Program-made: the position numbers and the translations under genes | Source of the DNA: Rhodanobacter sp. DHG33 | Lineage (GTDB): Bacteria > Pseudomonadota > Gammaproteobacteria > Xanthomonadales > Rhodanobacteraceae | Length of the DNA stretch: 64,000 nt | Reading direction: 5' to 3' | Assembly (NCBI RefSeq): GCF_014843005.1 | Contig: NZ_JACYXM010000001.1 | Span: forward strand, 496,001-560,000 | The notes under the pieces: model-generated | What the model saw: the letters and a program-made list of their open reading frames with translations, nothing else | Database searches by the model: none | What the model was told of the DNA's origin: nothing | Shown here: positions 42,883-53,448 of the stretch, in pieces | How positions within the stretch are numbered: the stretch's first letter is position 1 | How the letters are laid out: the number at the start of each line of letters is the position of its first letter

Positions 42883-43905
42883 TTACGGCTCGACTTCGTC
42901 GGGCGCCTGTACGACATAGCCTTCCGCCTGCAGTCGCGCCAGCGGGCCCTCGGGCGACAGCAGCCTGTCCATGGGCAGCAGGGCGAAGGTGACTGCGTTG
43001 CGCGTCATCGCCTGCTGCGCGGCGTAGAGCCAGGTGTTGTCGATGCGCGCGGGAAGGTCGTGCACGCCCAGCTGCCAGGCGAAGTCGGCATTCATCGCGT
43101 CGAACACGCACGCTTCGTGGGCCGCCTCCGGCTCGGTGCTGCGGAGCGTGGCGATATCGCCCGAGGACCACGCGTTGGCGCGCAGCGCCAGCATGTCCGT
43201 GCCGCGCGCCGCCACGTCCATGGTCTGCTGCAGGCAATCGATATCCTGCTGCTGGGTTTCGCGCATGGTCTCGTCCGCGTCGTGCGGATGCGCGATCACC
43301 ACTTCGTACTCGACCGGCGTGCGCTTCACCCCGTGCCGCCGGGCCAGCTTTTCGATCGCACGGGCCACTTCGTCCGAATTGGTCAGGCCGGCTCGCGCCA
43401 AGGCAGCCTTGTAAAGCTCCAGCGCGGCCACGATCGGACGCCAGTGCGCACTGCCCCAACCGTGCACGCGATATTGGCTCTGCAGCGTCTGCCAGCGCGC
43501 AAAGACCGGCGGCGGCAGCGTCTTCTGCAAGGTGGCGTCGTCGGGATTCATGCGCGCGTCGTATGCGGACGGCAACAGCAGGAGTTTGCCGAAGGCGCTG
43601 GTGTCCAGCTTGAGCGTGGCCGCCGGCACTTCGAGCAGTTCCTGCGATTGCGCCAGCGCCCGCTCCGCCGGCGCCGAACGCCACTGCATGTGCTCGGGCA
43701 GCGGTGTCAGCATGCCCAGCACCCACAGCACGTGGCCACCCTTGCTCACCTTCCACAGGCCCGGGCCGGGCTGCACGCCGGTGACCTTGACCGGGGCCAG
43801 GGTGACGGCCGCCGTGGATGCGTGGGCGGGCGCGGCGGCCATCTGTGCATGCACCGGCACGGCGAGGGCGCAAAGCAGCAACGGTAGCCAGGATGCCCGG
43901 ATCAT
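42883..43905 (-). CDS. TraB/GumN family protein, paralogue 2 (exported)
   Basis: A 340-residue exported protein with a signal peptide (LPLLLCALAVPVHA). It shares the pattern GPGLWKVSKGGHVLWVLGML and PLPEHMQWRSAP with paralogue 1 (39779-40861), as well as FALLPMDRLLSPEGPLARLQAEGY near the end. The two are clearly homologous along their length. Start ATG 43905 is preferred over the open frame to 43950. The two copies share orientation and flank the LysR cassette. Confidence 0.83.
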   Translation of the reverse strand: MIRASWLPLLLCALAVPVHAQMAAAPAHASTAAVTLAPVKVTGVQPGPGLWKVSKGGHVLWVLGMLTPLPEHMQWRSAPAERALAQSQELLEVPAATLKLDTSAFGKLLLLPSAYDARMNPDDATLQKTLPPPVFARWQTLQSQYRVHGWGSAHWRPIVAALELYKAALARAGLTNSDEVARAIEKLARRHGVKRTPVEYEVVIAHPHDADETMRETQQQDIDCLQQTMDVAARGTDMLALRANAWSSGDIATLRSTEPEAAHEACVFDAMNADFAWQLGVHDLPARIDNTWLYAAQQAMTRNAVTFALLPMDRLLSPEGPLARLQAEGYVVQAPDEVEP

Positions 43906-44030
43906 GCGCTCCACTTCCGCTCGGGAATCTCCCGGATGACCGCGGCGCACCGCGAGGTTGCAGGGTCACCCGAAGCCCCACGCCGGGCGGTTCGGCCCAT
44001 TGCGTTGGCACACCCATGCCGGAGGTGGAC

Positions 44031-44060
44031 GAGCGCGGCGCGGACCGATAGGCCGCGCTC
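44031..44060 (-). terminator. Hairpin downstream of icd
   Basis: GAGCGCGGC and GCCGCGCTC form a perfect 9-bp stem with a 12-base loop, about 77 bp after the icd stop. No T-run is seen, so its role as terminator is open. Confidence 0.3.
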
Positions 44061-44136
44061 GGCTACCTCATCGCATCGGAAAACAGCGGGGCGACGTCGA
44101 TCGTCCACACTGCGCTCCGACGCCGCCGACATCGGA

Positions 44137-46491
<2,355 letters not shown>

Positions 46492-46528
46492 CTAGCTTGG
46501 CGATTTCCCGTATCGATCCGGTTCCGCC

Positions 46529-48523
46529 ATGTCGCCACACCGCAGCACGCCCGCGCTCCTCGCCACCGCCCTGATCGCCGCCTGCGCCCTGCAGCCGTCG
46601 CAGGCATCGACGCTGCCCGACGGCGCGCGCGCCACCGTGGCGATCCTGGAAACCACCGACCTCCACTCCAACATCCTCGGCTACGACTATTACAAGCAGA
46701 AGGCCGATCCCACGCTGGGCTTCGAACGCACCGCCACGCTGATCGAGCAGGCGCGCAAGCAGTTCCCGAACAACTTCTTGTTCGACAGTGGCGACACCAT
46801 CCAGGGCACGGTGCTCGCCGACTGGCAGGCACAGGTACAGAAAATGCCTTGTGACGGGGAACTGGCGATCTACCGCGCGATGGACGCGGTGGGCTACGAC
46901 GGCGGCACCATCGGCAACCACGAGTTCAACTACGGGCTAGGCTGGCTCTCGCAGGTCACCGGTACGCCGATGAACGTGGACGGCGGCGCGCACGCGCGCT
47001 GCGACGGCCCGCACTTCCCGCTGGTGCTGTCGAACGTGGACAGCGTGCGCGACGGCAAGCCGATCTTTCGGCCGTGGACGATGGTGACCAAGGACATCGC
47101 CGTAACGTTGCCCGGCGGCAAGACCGCGAAGGTGCCGCTGCGCGTGGCGATCATCGGCTTCACCCCGCCGCCGATCATGGACTGGGACAAGCGCAACCTC
47201 GAAGGCAAGGTCGCGGTGGACGGCGTGGTCGAGGCGGCGAAGAAATACCTGTCGCAGATCCAGGCGCAGCACCCCGACCTCGTGGTGGCGCTGGTGCACG
47301 GCGGCCTCGACACCGCGCCGTACACCCCCGCGCTGGAGAACGCCGGCTGGTACCTCGCCGGCGTGCCCGGCATCGACGTGCTGCTGCTCGGCCACTCGCA
47401 CACCGAATTCCCCGGCCCGCGCTTCGCGAGCATGAAGGACGTGGACGACGTGCGCGGTTTCGTGCGCGGCAAGCCCGCGGTGATGGGTGGCTTCTTCGGC
47501 AAAGACCTCGGCGTGGTCGAGCTGGCGCTGGACTACCAGGGCGGCCGCTGGAACATCGACGACAGCCAGACGCACAGCGAAGTGCGGCCGATCTGCGCCA
47601 AGGCCGGCGACGCCGCCAGCTGCACGGCGGCCGATCCCGCCATCGCACCGCTGGTGGCCAAGGTGCAGCAGTCCGCGGTGGCCTACGTCAACACGCCGAT
47701 CGGCCGCAGCGACGTGCGGCTCTCCAGCTATTTCGCCGACGAAGGCGACATGAGCGCGCTCGCCGTGGTCAATGCCGCGCAACGCGACTACGTGCGCACC
47801 GAGCTGCCGCGCCAGCATCCGGAACTGGCCAAGGTGCCGGTGCTCTCGGCCGCCGCCGCCTTCCGCACCGGCTTCGGCGGCCCGGACGACTACACCGACG
47901 TGGCCCCCGGCCCGCTCACCCTGCGCAGCGCGGCGGACCTCTACTTCTATCCGAACACGCTGGCTGCGGTGAAGACCGACGGCGCCGGCGTGAAGGCGTG
48001 GCTGGAGAAATCCGCGGAACGCTTCAACCGCATCGATCCCGCGAAGACCGACGCGCAGCCGCTCATCAACACCCGCTATCCCGGCTTCAATTTCGACCAG
48101 ATGCAGGGCGGCATCCAGTACGTGATCGACGTGTCCAAGCCGGAAGGCCAGCGCATCACCTCGCTCGCCTTCGACGGCAAGCCGGTGCAGCCCGACCAGC
48201 CCTTCATCGTGGTGACCAACAACTACCGCGCCAGCGGCGGCGGCCATTTCCCGGGGCTGGACGGCAGCAGCATCGTGCTGGCCGCGCCGGATGGCACGCG
48301 CGAGATCGTGGCGCACTGGATAACGCAGCACCGCGAGATCACCGCGCACAATCTGCCGGCCGGCTCCTGGCGCTTCGCGCCGCTGAAGACGGCCGGCCCG
48401 GTCACCTTCGGCTCGGCCGCCGGCAAGCAAGATGTGGTGCGGGCGGACGGCATCGAAGGCATCCGCCAGGTCAAGGACAACGGTGACGGCACGGCAATTT
48501 ACGCCATCGACTTGTCGCACTGA
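46529..48523 (+). CDS. cpdB: 2',3'-cyclic-nucleotide 2'-phosphodiesterase / 3'-nucleotidase, periplasmic
   Basis: A 664-residue periplasmic metallo-phosphoesterase that recycles external nucleotides. A signal peptide (LLATALIAACALQPSQA) is followed by the calcineurin-type domain with ILETTDLHSNILGYDYYKQK, FDSGDTIQG, GTIGNHEFNYGL, ALVHGG and GHSHTEFPGP. The C-terminal 5'-nucleotidase domain begins around GRSDVRLSS and has NLxFYPN-like (LYFYPNTLAAV) and SGGGHFPGL. Length fits CpdB (about 650). Confidence 0.92.
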   Translation: MSPHRSTPALLATALIAACALQPSQASTLPDGARATVAILETTDLHSNILGYDYYKQKADPTLGFERTATLIEQARKQFPNNFLFDSGDTIQGTVLADWQAQVQKMPCDGELAIYRAMDAVGYDGGTIGNHEFNYGLGWLSQVTGTPMNVDGGAHARCDGPHFPLVLSNVDSVRDGKPIFRPWTMVTKDIAVTLPGGKTAKVPLRVAIIGFTPPPIMDWDKRNLEGKVAVDGVVEAAKKYLSQIQAQHPDLVVALVHGGLDTAPYTPALENAGWYLAGVPGIDVLLLGHSHTEFPGPRFASMKDVDDVRGFVRGKPAVMGGFFGKDLGVVELALDYQGGRWNIDDSQTHSEVRPICAKAGDAASCTAADPAIAPLVAKVQQSAVAYVNTPIGRSDVRLSSYFADEGDMSALAVVNAAQRDYVRTELPRQHPELAKVPVLSAAAAFRTGFGGPDDYTDVAPGPLTLRSAADLYFYPNTLAAVKTDGAGVKAWLEKSAERFNRIDPAKTDAQPLINTRYPGFNFDQMQGGIQYVIDVSKPEGQRITSLAFDGKPVQPDQPFIVVTNNYRASGGGHFPGLDGSSIVLAAPDGTREIVAHWITQHREITAHNLPAGSWRFAPLKTAGPVTFGSAAGKQDVVRADGIEGIRQVKDNGDGTAIYAIDLSH

Positions 48524-48554
48524 CGTCCGGCGCGATGGCGAAAGGGAATGCATG

Positions 48555-48574
48555 ATGGACGTCTGGACGTCCAT
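48555..48574. promoter_or_regulatory. Tandem met-box-like palindrome upstream of the threonine operon
   Basis: Two adjacent octamers, GGACGTCT and GGACGTCC, resemble the MetJ consensus AGACGTCT (seven and six of eight). Together they form an inverted repeat, 34 bp before the -35 box of the threonine operon. I do not know whether this organism has MetJ, so another repressor or a simple hairpin is possible. Confidence 0.35.
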
Positions 48575-48607
48575 ACGCCCGGCTTTGCGCTTATTCGAAA
48601 AAACCTG

Positions 48608-48636
48608 TTGACATCCGCTCAATCGCCCATCTAGGC
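48608..48636 (+). promoter_or_regulatory. Sigma-70 promoter of the threonine operon
   Basis: A perfect -35 box TTGACA (48608-48613) is followed, after 16 bp, by TCTAGG (48630-48635), a moderate -10 box. The start of RNA would be near 48642, just before the leader peptide. Confidence 0.6.
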
Positions 48637-48671
48637 TCGGATCCATGTCGCCATCCTTCGCGCCAGCACGC

Positions 48672-48797
48672 ATGTTCCAGACCCCGGCCATCGCCGGGCG
48701 GACGCTGCTGGCCGCGGGCGGCATCGCCGCAACCGCCACGATTATTACCACCGGTACCGGTACCACCGGCTCCGGGTGGGTGTCCGTGCGCGAGTAA
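48672..48797 (+). CDS. thrL: Threonine operon leader peptide (too short for normal gene finding)
   Basis: A 41-codon frame from ATG 48672 to TAA 48797; an in-frame ATG at 48645 would give 50 codons. Codons 21-32 hold seven Thr and two Ile ([12 protein letters not shown]), just like E. coli ThrL, which starves on threonine and isoleucine. Other parts are Ala/Gly-rich and not conserved-looking. It lies between a good promoter and the homoserine dehydrogenase gene and ends 13 bases before a hairpin. The Thr/Ile codon run is the part that matters: a ribosome short of charged tRNA would stall there. Confidence 0.82.
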   Translation: MFQTPAIAGRTLLAAGGIAATATIITTGTGTTGSGWVSVRE

Positions 48798-48838
48798 CCC
48801 TTTACGCAACGGCCCCGCCCTCGAGAAGAGGCGGGCCG
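48774..48838 (+). promoter_or_regulatory. Threonine attenuator: mutually exclusive antiterminator and terminator hairpins
   Basis: The terminator-like hairpin pairs GGCC-CGCC-TC parts of 48811-48822 with GAGGCGGGCC (48829-48838), with two bulged C. Its 5' arm CCCGCCC (48814-48820) can instead pair with GGGTGGG (48774-48780), just after the Thr codons. A ribosome stalled on the Thr codons would leave GGGTGGG free to form the antiterminator. No clear T-run follows the terminator hairpin, so the exact stop mechanism is uncertain. Confidence 0.65.
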
Positions 48839-48886
48839 GCGCAGCCGAAACCGCCAAGCGAGACGGGGCCTCCACCGGAGGTCATC

Positions 48887-50041
48887 GTGAACATCTGCGC
48901 TTCGCCGCTCGCCGAACACCCGAACCCGCCGCCGCATGCCTTTGCCCTGCCCGTACGCACTACGCGCCGGCGCACCCTGGCGGTGGGCCTGATCGGCCCC
49001 GGCCGGGTCGGCGGTGCCCTGCTGGAACAGTTGCGCACGGCACAGCCGCGCTTGGCGCGCGATCACGCGCTGGATCTGAAACTCTGCGGCGTGGTGGCTC
49101 GCCAGCGCATGTGGCTGGACTGCGACGATGCCGAACTCAACGGCCGCCACGCCGGCGCGCAGACGTGGCGCCCCAGCGATCTCGACGCCTTCGCCGCGCA
49201 CGTGCACGGCGCGGGCGACCGCCACGCCCTGCTGGTCGACTGCAGTGCCAGCGAAACGGTGGCCGCGCACTATCCGCGCTGGCTGGCCGCCGGCCTGCAC
49301 GTGGTGACACCGAACAAGCTGGCCGGCAGCGGCCCGCTGGAACGCTGGCGCGCGATCCGCAGCGCCTGTACCGGCGGCGCGCGCTTCCGCTACGAAGCCA
49401 CCGTCTGCGCCGGCCTGCCGGTGGTGCAGACCCTGCGCGACTTGCTCGACACCGGCGACGAACTGCTCGCCGTGGACGGCATGTTCTCCGGCACGCTGGC
49501 ATGGCTGTGCAACCGCCACGACGGACAGCAGCCGTTCTCCGCACTGGTGCGCGAGGCGCACGCGCTGGGCTATACCGAACCCGACCCGCGCGAGGACCTG
49601 TCCGGCCTCGACGTGGCGCGCAAGCTGGTGATCCTCGCGCGCGAAGCCGGCTGGCCGCTGTCGATGGAGCAGGTGGCGGTGGAGAGCCTGGTGCCGCTCA
49701 CGCTGGCCGCCTTGCCGGCGGACGCATTCATGCAGCGCCTCGACGAGCTCGACGCGCCGCTGGCGGCCAAACTCGCCGAGGCACGGGCCCGCGGCGGCGT
49801 GCTGCGCCACGTCGCCAGCCTCGACCGGCGCGGCCGCGCCAGCGTGCGGCTCGAAGTGCTGCCCGATGCGCATCCGTTCGCACACACCCGGCTCACCGAC
49901 AACGTGGTGCAGTTCCGCACGCGCCGTTACTGCGACAATCCCCTGCTCGTGCAAGGCCCCGGCGCCGGACCGGAGGTGACCGCGGCCGGCGTGTTCGCCG
50001 ACCTGCTGCGCATCGCCGAATCGCTGGAGCCGCGCGCATGA
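48887..50041 (+). CDS. hom: Homoserine dehydrogenase, ThrA-type without aspartokinase domain
   Basis: A 384-residue enzyme that reduces aspartate semialdehyde to homoserine. The GTG start at 48887 follows a GGAGG six bases upstream. The NAD(P) motif is [17 protein letters not shown] (about 33-49), the substrate end has [10 protein letters not shown] and the catalytic stretch [20 protein letters not shown]. This matches the C-terminal half of bifunctional ThrA/MetL; the N-terminal aspartokinase and ACT domains are absent, and no aspartokinase gene lies in the window. No ACT domain follows at the C-terminus either, so feedback by threonine binding is not expected through a usual domain. It overlaps thrB by four bases. 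Confidence 0.9.
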   Translation: MNICASPLAEHPNPPPHAFALPVRTTRRRTLAVGLIGPGRVGGALLEQLRTAQPRLARDHALDLKLCGVVARQRMWLDCDDAELNGRHAGAQTWRPSDLDAFAAHVHGAGDRHALLVDCSASETVAAHYPRWLAAGLHVVTPNKLAGSGPLERWRAIRSACTGGARFRYEATVCAGLPVVQTLRDLLDTGDELLAVDGMFSGTLAWLCNRHDGQQPFSALVREAHALGYTEPDPREDLSGLDVARKLVILAREAGWPLSMEQVAVESLVPLTLAALPADAFMQRLDELDAPLAAKLAEARARGGVLRHVASLDRRGRASVRLEVLPDAHPFAHTRLTDNVVQFRTRRYCDNPLLVQGPGAGPEVTAAGVFADLLRIAESLEPRA

Positions 50042-51036
50042 ACGCCCCTACCCTGTTGCAGGAACCCATGAACACCTCGTCGTCCCGCCCTGTTCCCCGC
50101 CGCGTCCGTGCCGTCGCGTTCGCGCCCGCCTGCGTCGGCAACGTCGGCGTGGGCTTCGACATCCTCGGCCACAGCATGGCCGGCGCCGGCGACCGCGCCG
50201 AAGTGCGCCGCATCGACGAACCCACGGTGCGCATCACAGCGATCCACGGCACCGTCCACGCATTGCCGCTCGACGCCGCGCACAACACCGCCGGCGCCGC
50301 CCTGCTCGCGCTGCGCAAGGCACTGGGCCTGCGCCACGGTTTCGAGATCGTGCTGCACAAGGGCATCGCATTGGGCTCGGGCATGGCCGGTTCGGCGGCT
50401 TCCTGCGTGGCTGCCCTGGTGGCGGCGAACGCGCTGCTGGAACAGCCGCTGCCGCGCGAGTCGCTGTACGGCTTCGCGATGGACGGCGAGGCGGTGGCCA
50501 GCGGCGGACGCCATGGCGACAACGTGGGGCCGCAGTTGCTCGGCGGCCTGGCGCTGGCCACGCACGACCGCGTGCTGCGCGTACCGGTGCCGGCCGACTG
50601 GCATTGTGCGTTGGTGCATCCGCATTTCGTGCTGGAGACGCGCAAGGCGCGCGCCGCGCTGGCGGGGCAATACGCGCTGGACGAATTCGTGGCGCAGAGT
50701 GCGAATCTCTCGCTGCTGCTTGCCGGCTGTTTTCGCGGCGATGCGGCACTGGTGCGCGATGGCCTGAAAGATGTGCTGGTGGAGCCGCGGCGGGCGCCGC
50801 TGGTGCCGAACTTCGGGCGCGTGAAGCAGGCGGCGCTGGATCATCGTGCGTTGGGGGCGAGTATTTCCGGGGGCGGGCCCAGTGTGTTCGGTTGGTTCGA
50901 GCATCGCGTTGAGGCGGAGACTGCTGCGGTGGCGATGCGTGCAGCGTTTGCAGAAGCCGGGTTGGATAGCGATTCCTTTGTGGCGCCGATCGATGGGCCG
51001 GCGGCGGGGTTGGTGGATGACGAGGTGGCGGCATGA
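50038..51036 (+). CDS. thrB: Homoserine kinase
   Basis: A 332-residue GHMP-family kinase that phosphorylates homoserine. The family motifs are [20 protein letters not shown] near the start, the ATP loop [21 protein letters not shown], and a C-terminal [14 protein letters not shown] 50038 overlaps the hom stop; ATG 50068 with AGGA upstream is a possible later start. The E. coli order thrA-thrB-thrC is kept, but a 318-bp spacer with repeats separates it from thrC. Confidence 0.93.
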   Translation: MNAPTLLQEPMNTSSSRPVPRRVRAVAFAPACVGNVGVGFDILGHSMAGAGDRAEVRRIDEPTVRITAIHGTVHALPLDAAHNTAGAALLALRKALGLRHGFEIVLHKGIALGSGMAGSAASCVAALVAANALLEQPLPRESLYGFAMDGEAVASGGRHGDNVGPQLLGGLALATHDRVLRVPVPADWHCALVHPHFVLETRKARAALAGQYALDEFVAQSANLSLLLAGCFRGDAALVRDGLKDVLVEPRRAPLVPNFGRVKQAALDHRALGASISGGGPSVFGWFEHRVEAETAAVAMRAAFAEAGLDSDSFVAPIDGPAAGLVDDEVAA

Positions 51037-51052
51037 GCCGCGCAGACCTTGC

Positions 51053-51075
51053 CCCTCTCCACTCCGGGGAGAGGG
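51053..51075. repeat. CCCTCTCC hairpin repeat between thrB and thrC
   Basis: CCCTCTCC and GGAGAGGG form an 8-bp stem with a 7-base loop, followed by TTGGGGTGAGGGG. This is a common intergenic repeat type of many Gram-negative bacteria, here as one copy. Confidence 0.6.
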
Positions 51076-51146
51076 TTGGGGTGAGGGGTGGGTGCTCGCG
51101 ACAGCCTGTTGATTCCGTGCTTTGGCTCGCCTGCGGCGGGCTTTCG

Positions 51147-51199
51147 GTCGCCTGCCGGCGCCCGAGTTACTTCTCTTTGCTGGCCCAAAGAGAAGTAAC
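51147..51199 (+). repeat. Xanthomonad-type palindromic repeat, copy 1
   Basis: A 13-bp stem (GTTACTTCTCTTT with its complement at 51187-51199) with an 8-base loop is preceded by GTCGCCTGCCGGCGCCCGA. The whole resembles, in reverse, the element at 57925-57986. Thus there are two copies of an interspersed repeat in this window. It sits inside the threonine operon. Confidence 0.7.
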
Positions 51200-51354
51200 C
51201 CAGAGAAATGGCCTGGTTCAATCCGCCGGAACTACAAGCGGGCGGTGTCGAGGACGTTGGAACCACTCACGGCGACACGTCCTGCACAGCGGCCACTCCT
51301 CGCCGTATCTGGAAACTGAGGGCAGCCGAGAATCGCGCCTGGGGAATTCGGGCC

Positions 51355-52665
51355 ATGAGTGATTCGTTGCGTTATCTCAGTACGCGTGGTCGTGCGCCAT
51401 CCGCCGGCTTGAGTGAGGCCGTTGCTGCTGGATTGGCGCCTGACGGTGGGTTGTATGTGCCGGAGCGGTTGCCGGCGCTAACGCCGGCGGATTTCGATCC
51501 GCACGGCTCGCTGGCCGATACCGCTGCCAGCCTGCTCGCACCGTTCTTCGCGGGCGATCCGCTGGCTGCCGAGCTGCCGGCGATCTGCGCGGAGGCGCTG
51601 GATTTCGCGGTGCCGCTGCGTGCATTGCCGTATCGCGATGCGCAGGTGCTCGAACTCTTCCACGGCCCCACTGCCGCGTTCAAAGACGTGGGTGCGCGCT
51701 TCCTCGCCGCCTGCCTGCGTCGGCTGCCGCGCGCGGACGAACGGCCGCTCACCATTCTCGTCGCCACTTCGGGCGACACCGGTGCGGCAGTGGGTGCCGC
51801 GTTCCATCGCCAGCCGGGCGTGCGCGTGGCGATCCTGTATCCCGATGGCCTGGTCTCGCCGCGGCAGGCGCACCAGCTCGGCTGTTTCGGCGACAACGTG
51901 CAGGCCTTGCGCGTGGCGGGGCGTTTCGACGATTGCCAGCGCATGGTGAAGGCCGCGCTGAGCGATGCGGAACTGCAGCGCGTCGTGCCGCTCAGCTCCG
52001 CCAACAGCATCAGCCTTGGTCGCCTGCTGCCGCAGATGAGCTACTACGCGCATGCGGCACTCGGTTTCTGGCGCAGGCACGGCGAGCCGCTCAACTTCAT
52101 CGTGCCCACCGGCAATCTCGGCAATGCGCTGGCCTGCCTGTGGGTGCGCGCGATGGGCCTGCCGCTGGGCGAAGTGCGGCTGGCCTGCAACGCCAATGCC
52201 ACCCTGCCCGAGTTCTTCGACGGACACGACTACGCGCCGCGCGAAGCTGTCGCCACGCTGGCCAACGCGATGGACGTGGGCGCGCCCAGCAACTTCGAGC
52301 GCCTGCGCTGGACCTTCGGCGACGATGCGCTGCTGCGGCGCACGCTGCAGGCGGAAAGCGTGGACGACGCCACCATCCGCCGCACCATCGCCCTGCACGC
52401 CCGCGAACACGGCGAAACGTTCTGCCCGCATTCGGCGACCGGCATGCACCTGCTCGACCGCCTGCGGGAACAGGGCGATCACCGGCCCTGGGCCGTGGTT
52501 GCCACCGCGCATCCGGCGAAGTTCGAGCAGGTGGTGGAGCCGCTGGTCGGCCGCGCCGTCGACGTGCCGCCGGCACTGGCCGCGATGCTGCAGCGTTCGG
52601 CCAGCGCGGAGCCGTTGGCCGCCTCGGACGAGGCGTTGAAGGAATGGTTGCGCGGGCGCCCCTGA
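51355..52665 (+). CDS. thrC: Threonine synthase
   Basis: A 436-residue PLP enzyme that makes threonine from O-phosphohomoserine. The PLP lysine is in HGPTAAFKDVGARF; TSGDTGAAVG binds the PLP phosphate. The N-terminal YLSTRGRAPSAGLSEAVAAGLAPDGGLYVPE is typical of the E. coli-type ThrC. ATG 51355 has GGGGAA some eleven bases upstream. The frame is open to 51208 but the family start is here. It ends the operon; the stop lies 16 bp from a convergent acetyltransferase gene. Confidence 0.93.
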   Translation: MSDSLRYLSTRGRAPSAGLSEAVAAGLAPDGGLYVPERLPALTPADFDPHGSLADTAASLLAPFFAGDPLAAELPAICAEALDFAVPLRALPYRDAQVLELFHGPTAAFKDVGARFLAACLRRLPRADERPLTILVATSGDTGAAVGAAFHRQPGVRVAILYPDGLVSPRQAHQLGCFGDNVQALRVAGRFDDCQRMVKAALSDAELQRVVPLSSANSISLGRLLPQMSYYAHAALGFWRRHGEPLNFIVPTGNLGNALACLWVRAMGLPLGEVRLACNANATLPEFFDGHDYAPREAVATLANAMDVGAPSNFERLRWTFGDDALLRRTLQAESVDDATIRRTIALHAREHGETFCPHSATGMHLLDRLREQGDHRPWAVVATAHPAKFEQVVEPLVGRAVDVPPALAAMLQRSASAEPLAASDEALKEWLRGRP

Positions 52666-52681
52666 TGCCGGCCGGGCGGAT

Positions 52682-53386
52682 TCAGTCCGTCCTGGCCGCG
52701 CGCTCCAGCACGGCCACGTTCACCTCGCAGCGCAGACGGAAACCCAGCTTTTCGTAGAGGCGTATCGCCGCCGTGTTGGTTTTCCACGCGTGCAGGAAGG
52801 CGGTGTCGCCGCGCGCGGCGATGCCGGCGGCGACATGGCGGGACAGATGCCCCGCCAGCCCGCGCCCCTGGAAATCGGGATGCGTGCACACGCCGCTGAC
52901 TTCGGTGCAGCCGGGAAAGCGGAAGCGCTCGCCGGCCATCGCGGCGAGCCGTCCATCGATGCGGATGCCAACGAAATGACCCATGCGATGCGTCTGGCGC
53001 AAAAACGGACCGGGCTGGGTGAGCGTGGCCAGCGCCAGCATCTCCGGCGCGTCCGCGTCGCCCAGCGACACCACGTCGTCTGGGCCGGTCTCCGCAACGA
53101 GCGGCGCGGCGGCGACCATCTGCACGCCCTTGGCAGTCTTGCTCGCCATCAGTCCGGGCGGGATGCGTATCTCCGGTACCTGCAGCACAAACACCGGTTC
53201 GTTTAGCTGCACCAGCGCGGCCAAAGCCGCCAGCGCTTCGTCGCTATCGTCGCGTGCGGAGGCGAAGCGATTGACCTCCGGCAGATAGCGCTTCGCCAGC
53301 GCACCGCCCTGGGCGAGCCCGGCATGCAGGCTGGTCAGGCTGGCCCATACGGGGCGATCGAGCAGTTCCACGCGATCTGCACGCAT
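52682..53386 (-). CDS. GNAT family N-acetyltransferase (FR47-like)
   Basis: A 234-residue protein with a variable N-terminal half and a GNAT domain from about residue 105. The acetyl-CoA motif is GVCTHPDFQGRGLAGHLSRHV with the R/Q-x-x-G-x-G/A pattern, followed by FLHAWKTNTAAIRLYEKLGF. The FR47-like group acts on small molecules or unknown targets. ATG 53386 is preferred. It is 62 bp after GH39 on the same strand and may be read through from that operon. Confidence 0.87.
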   Translation of the reverse strand: MRADRVELLDRPVWASLTSLHAGLAQGGALAKRYLPEVNRFASARDDSDEALAALAALVQLNEPVFVLQVPEIRIPPGLMASKTAKGVQMVAAAPLVAETGPDDVVSLGDADAPEMLALATLTQPGPFLRQTHRMGHFVGIRIDGRLAAMAGERFRFPGCTEVSGVCTHPDFQGRGLAGHLSRHVAAGIAARGDTAFLHAWKTNTAAIRLYEKLGFRLRCEVNVAVLERAARTD

Positions 53387-53402
53387 CCTTGGCTCTCCTC
53401 GT

Positions 53403-53437
53403 GCCTTGCACTTCCCGCATGCGGGGAAGTGCGAGGC
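53403..53437. repeat. Hairpin between GH39 and acetyltransferase genes
   Basis: Arms GCCTTGCACTTCCC and GGGAAGTGCGAGGC give a 14-bp stem with one mismatch pair and a 7-base loop. No T-run follows on the minus strand. It looks like an intergenic palindrome that may end or stabilise the GH39 transcript. Confidence 0.55.
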
Positions 53438-53448
53438 ATGACCTGTCG

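Noticed and set aside
48555-48574. The met-box-like palindrome as a terminator of cpdB
   Set aside because: The perfect form would need a two-base loop and no T-run follows; a regulator site fits better.
46937-49954. Open frame of about 1,000 codons on the minus strand across cpdB, the thr leader and hom
   Set aside because: It runs through three supported plus-strand elements and has the same antisense composition.
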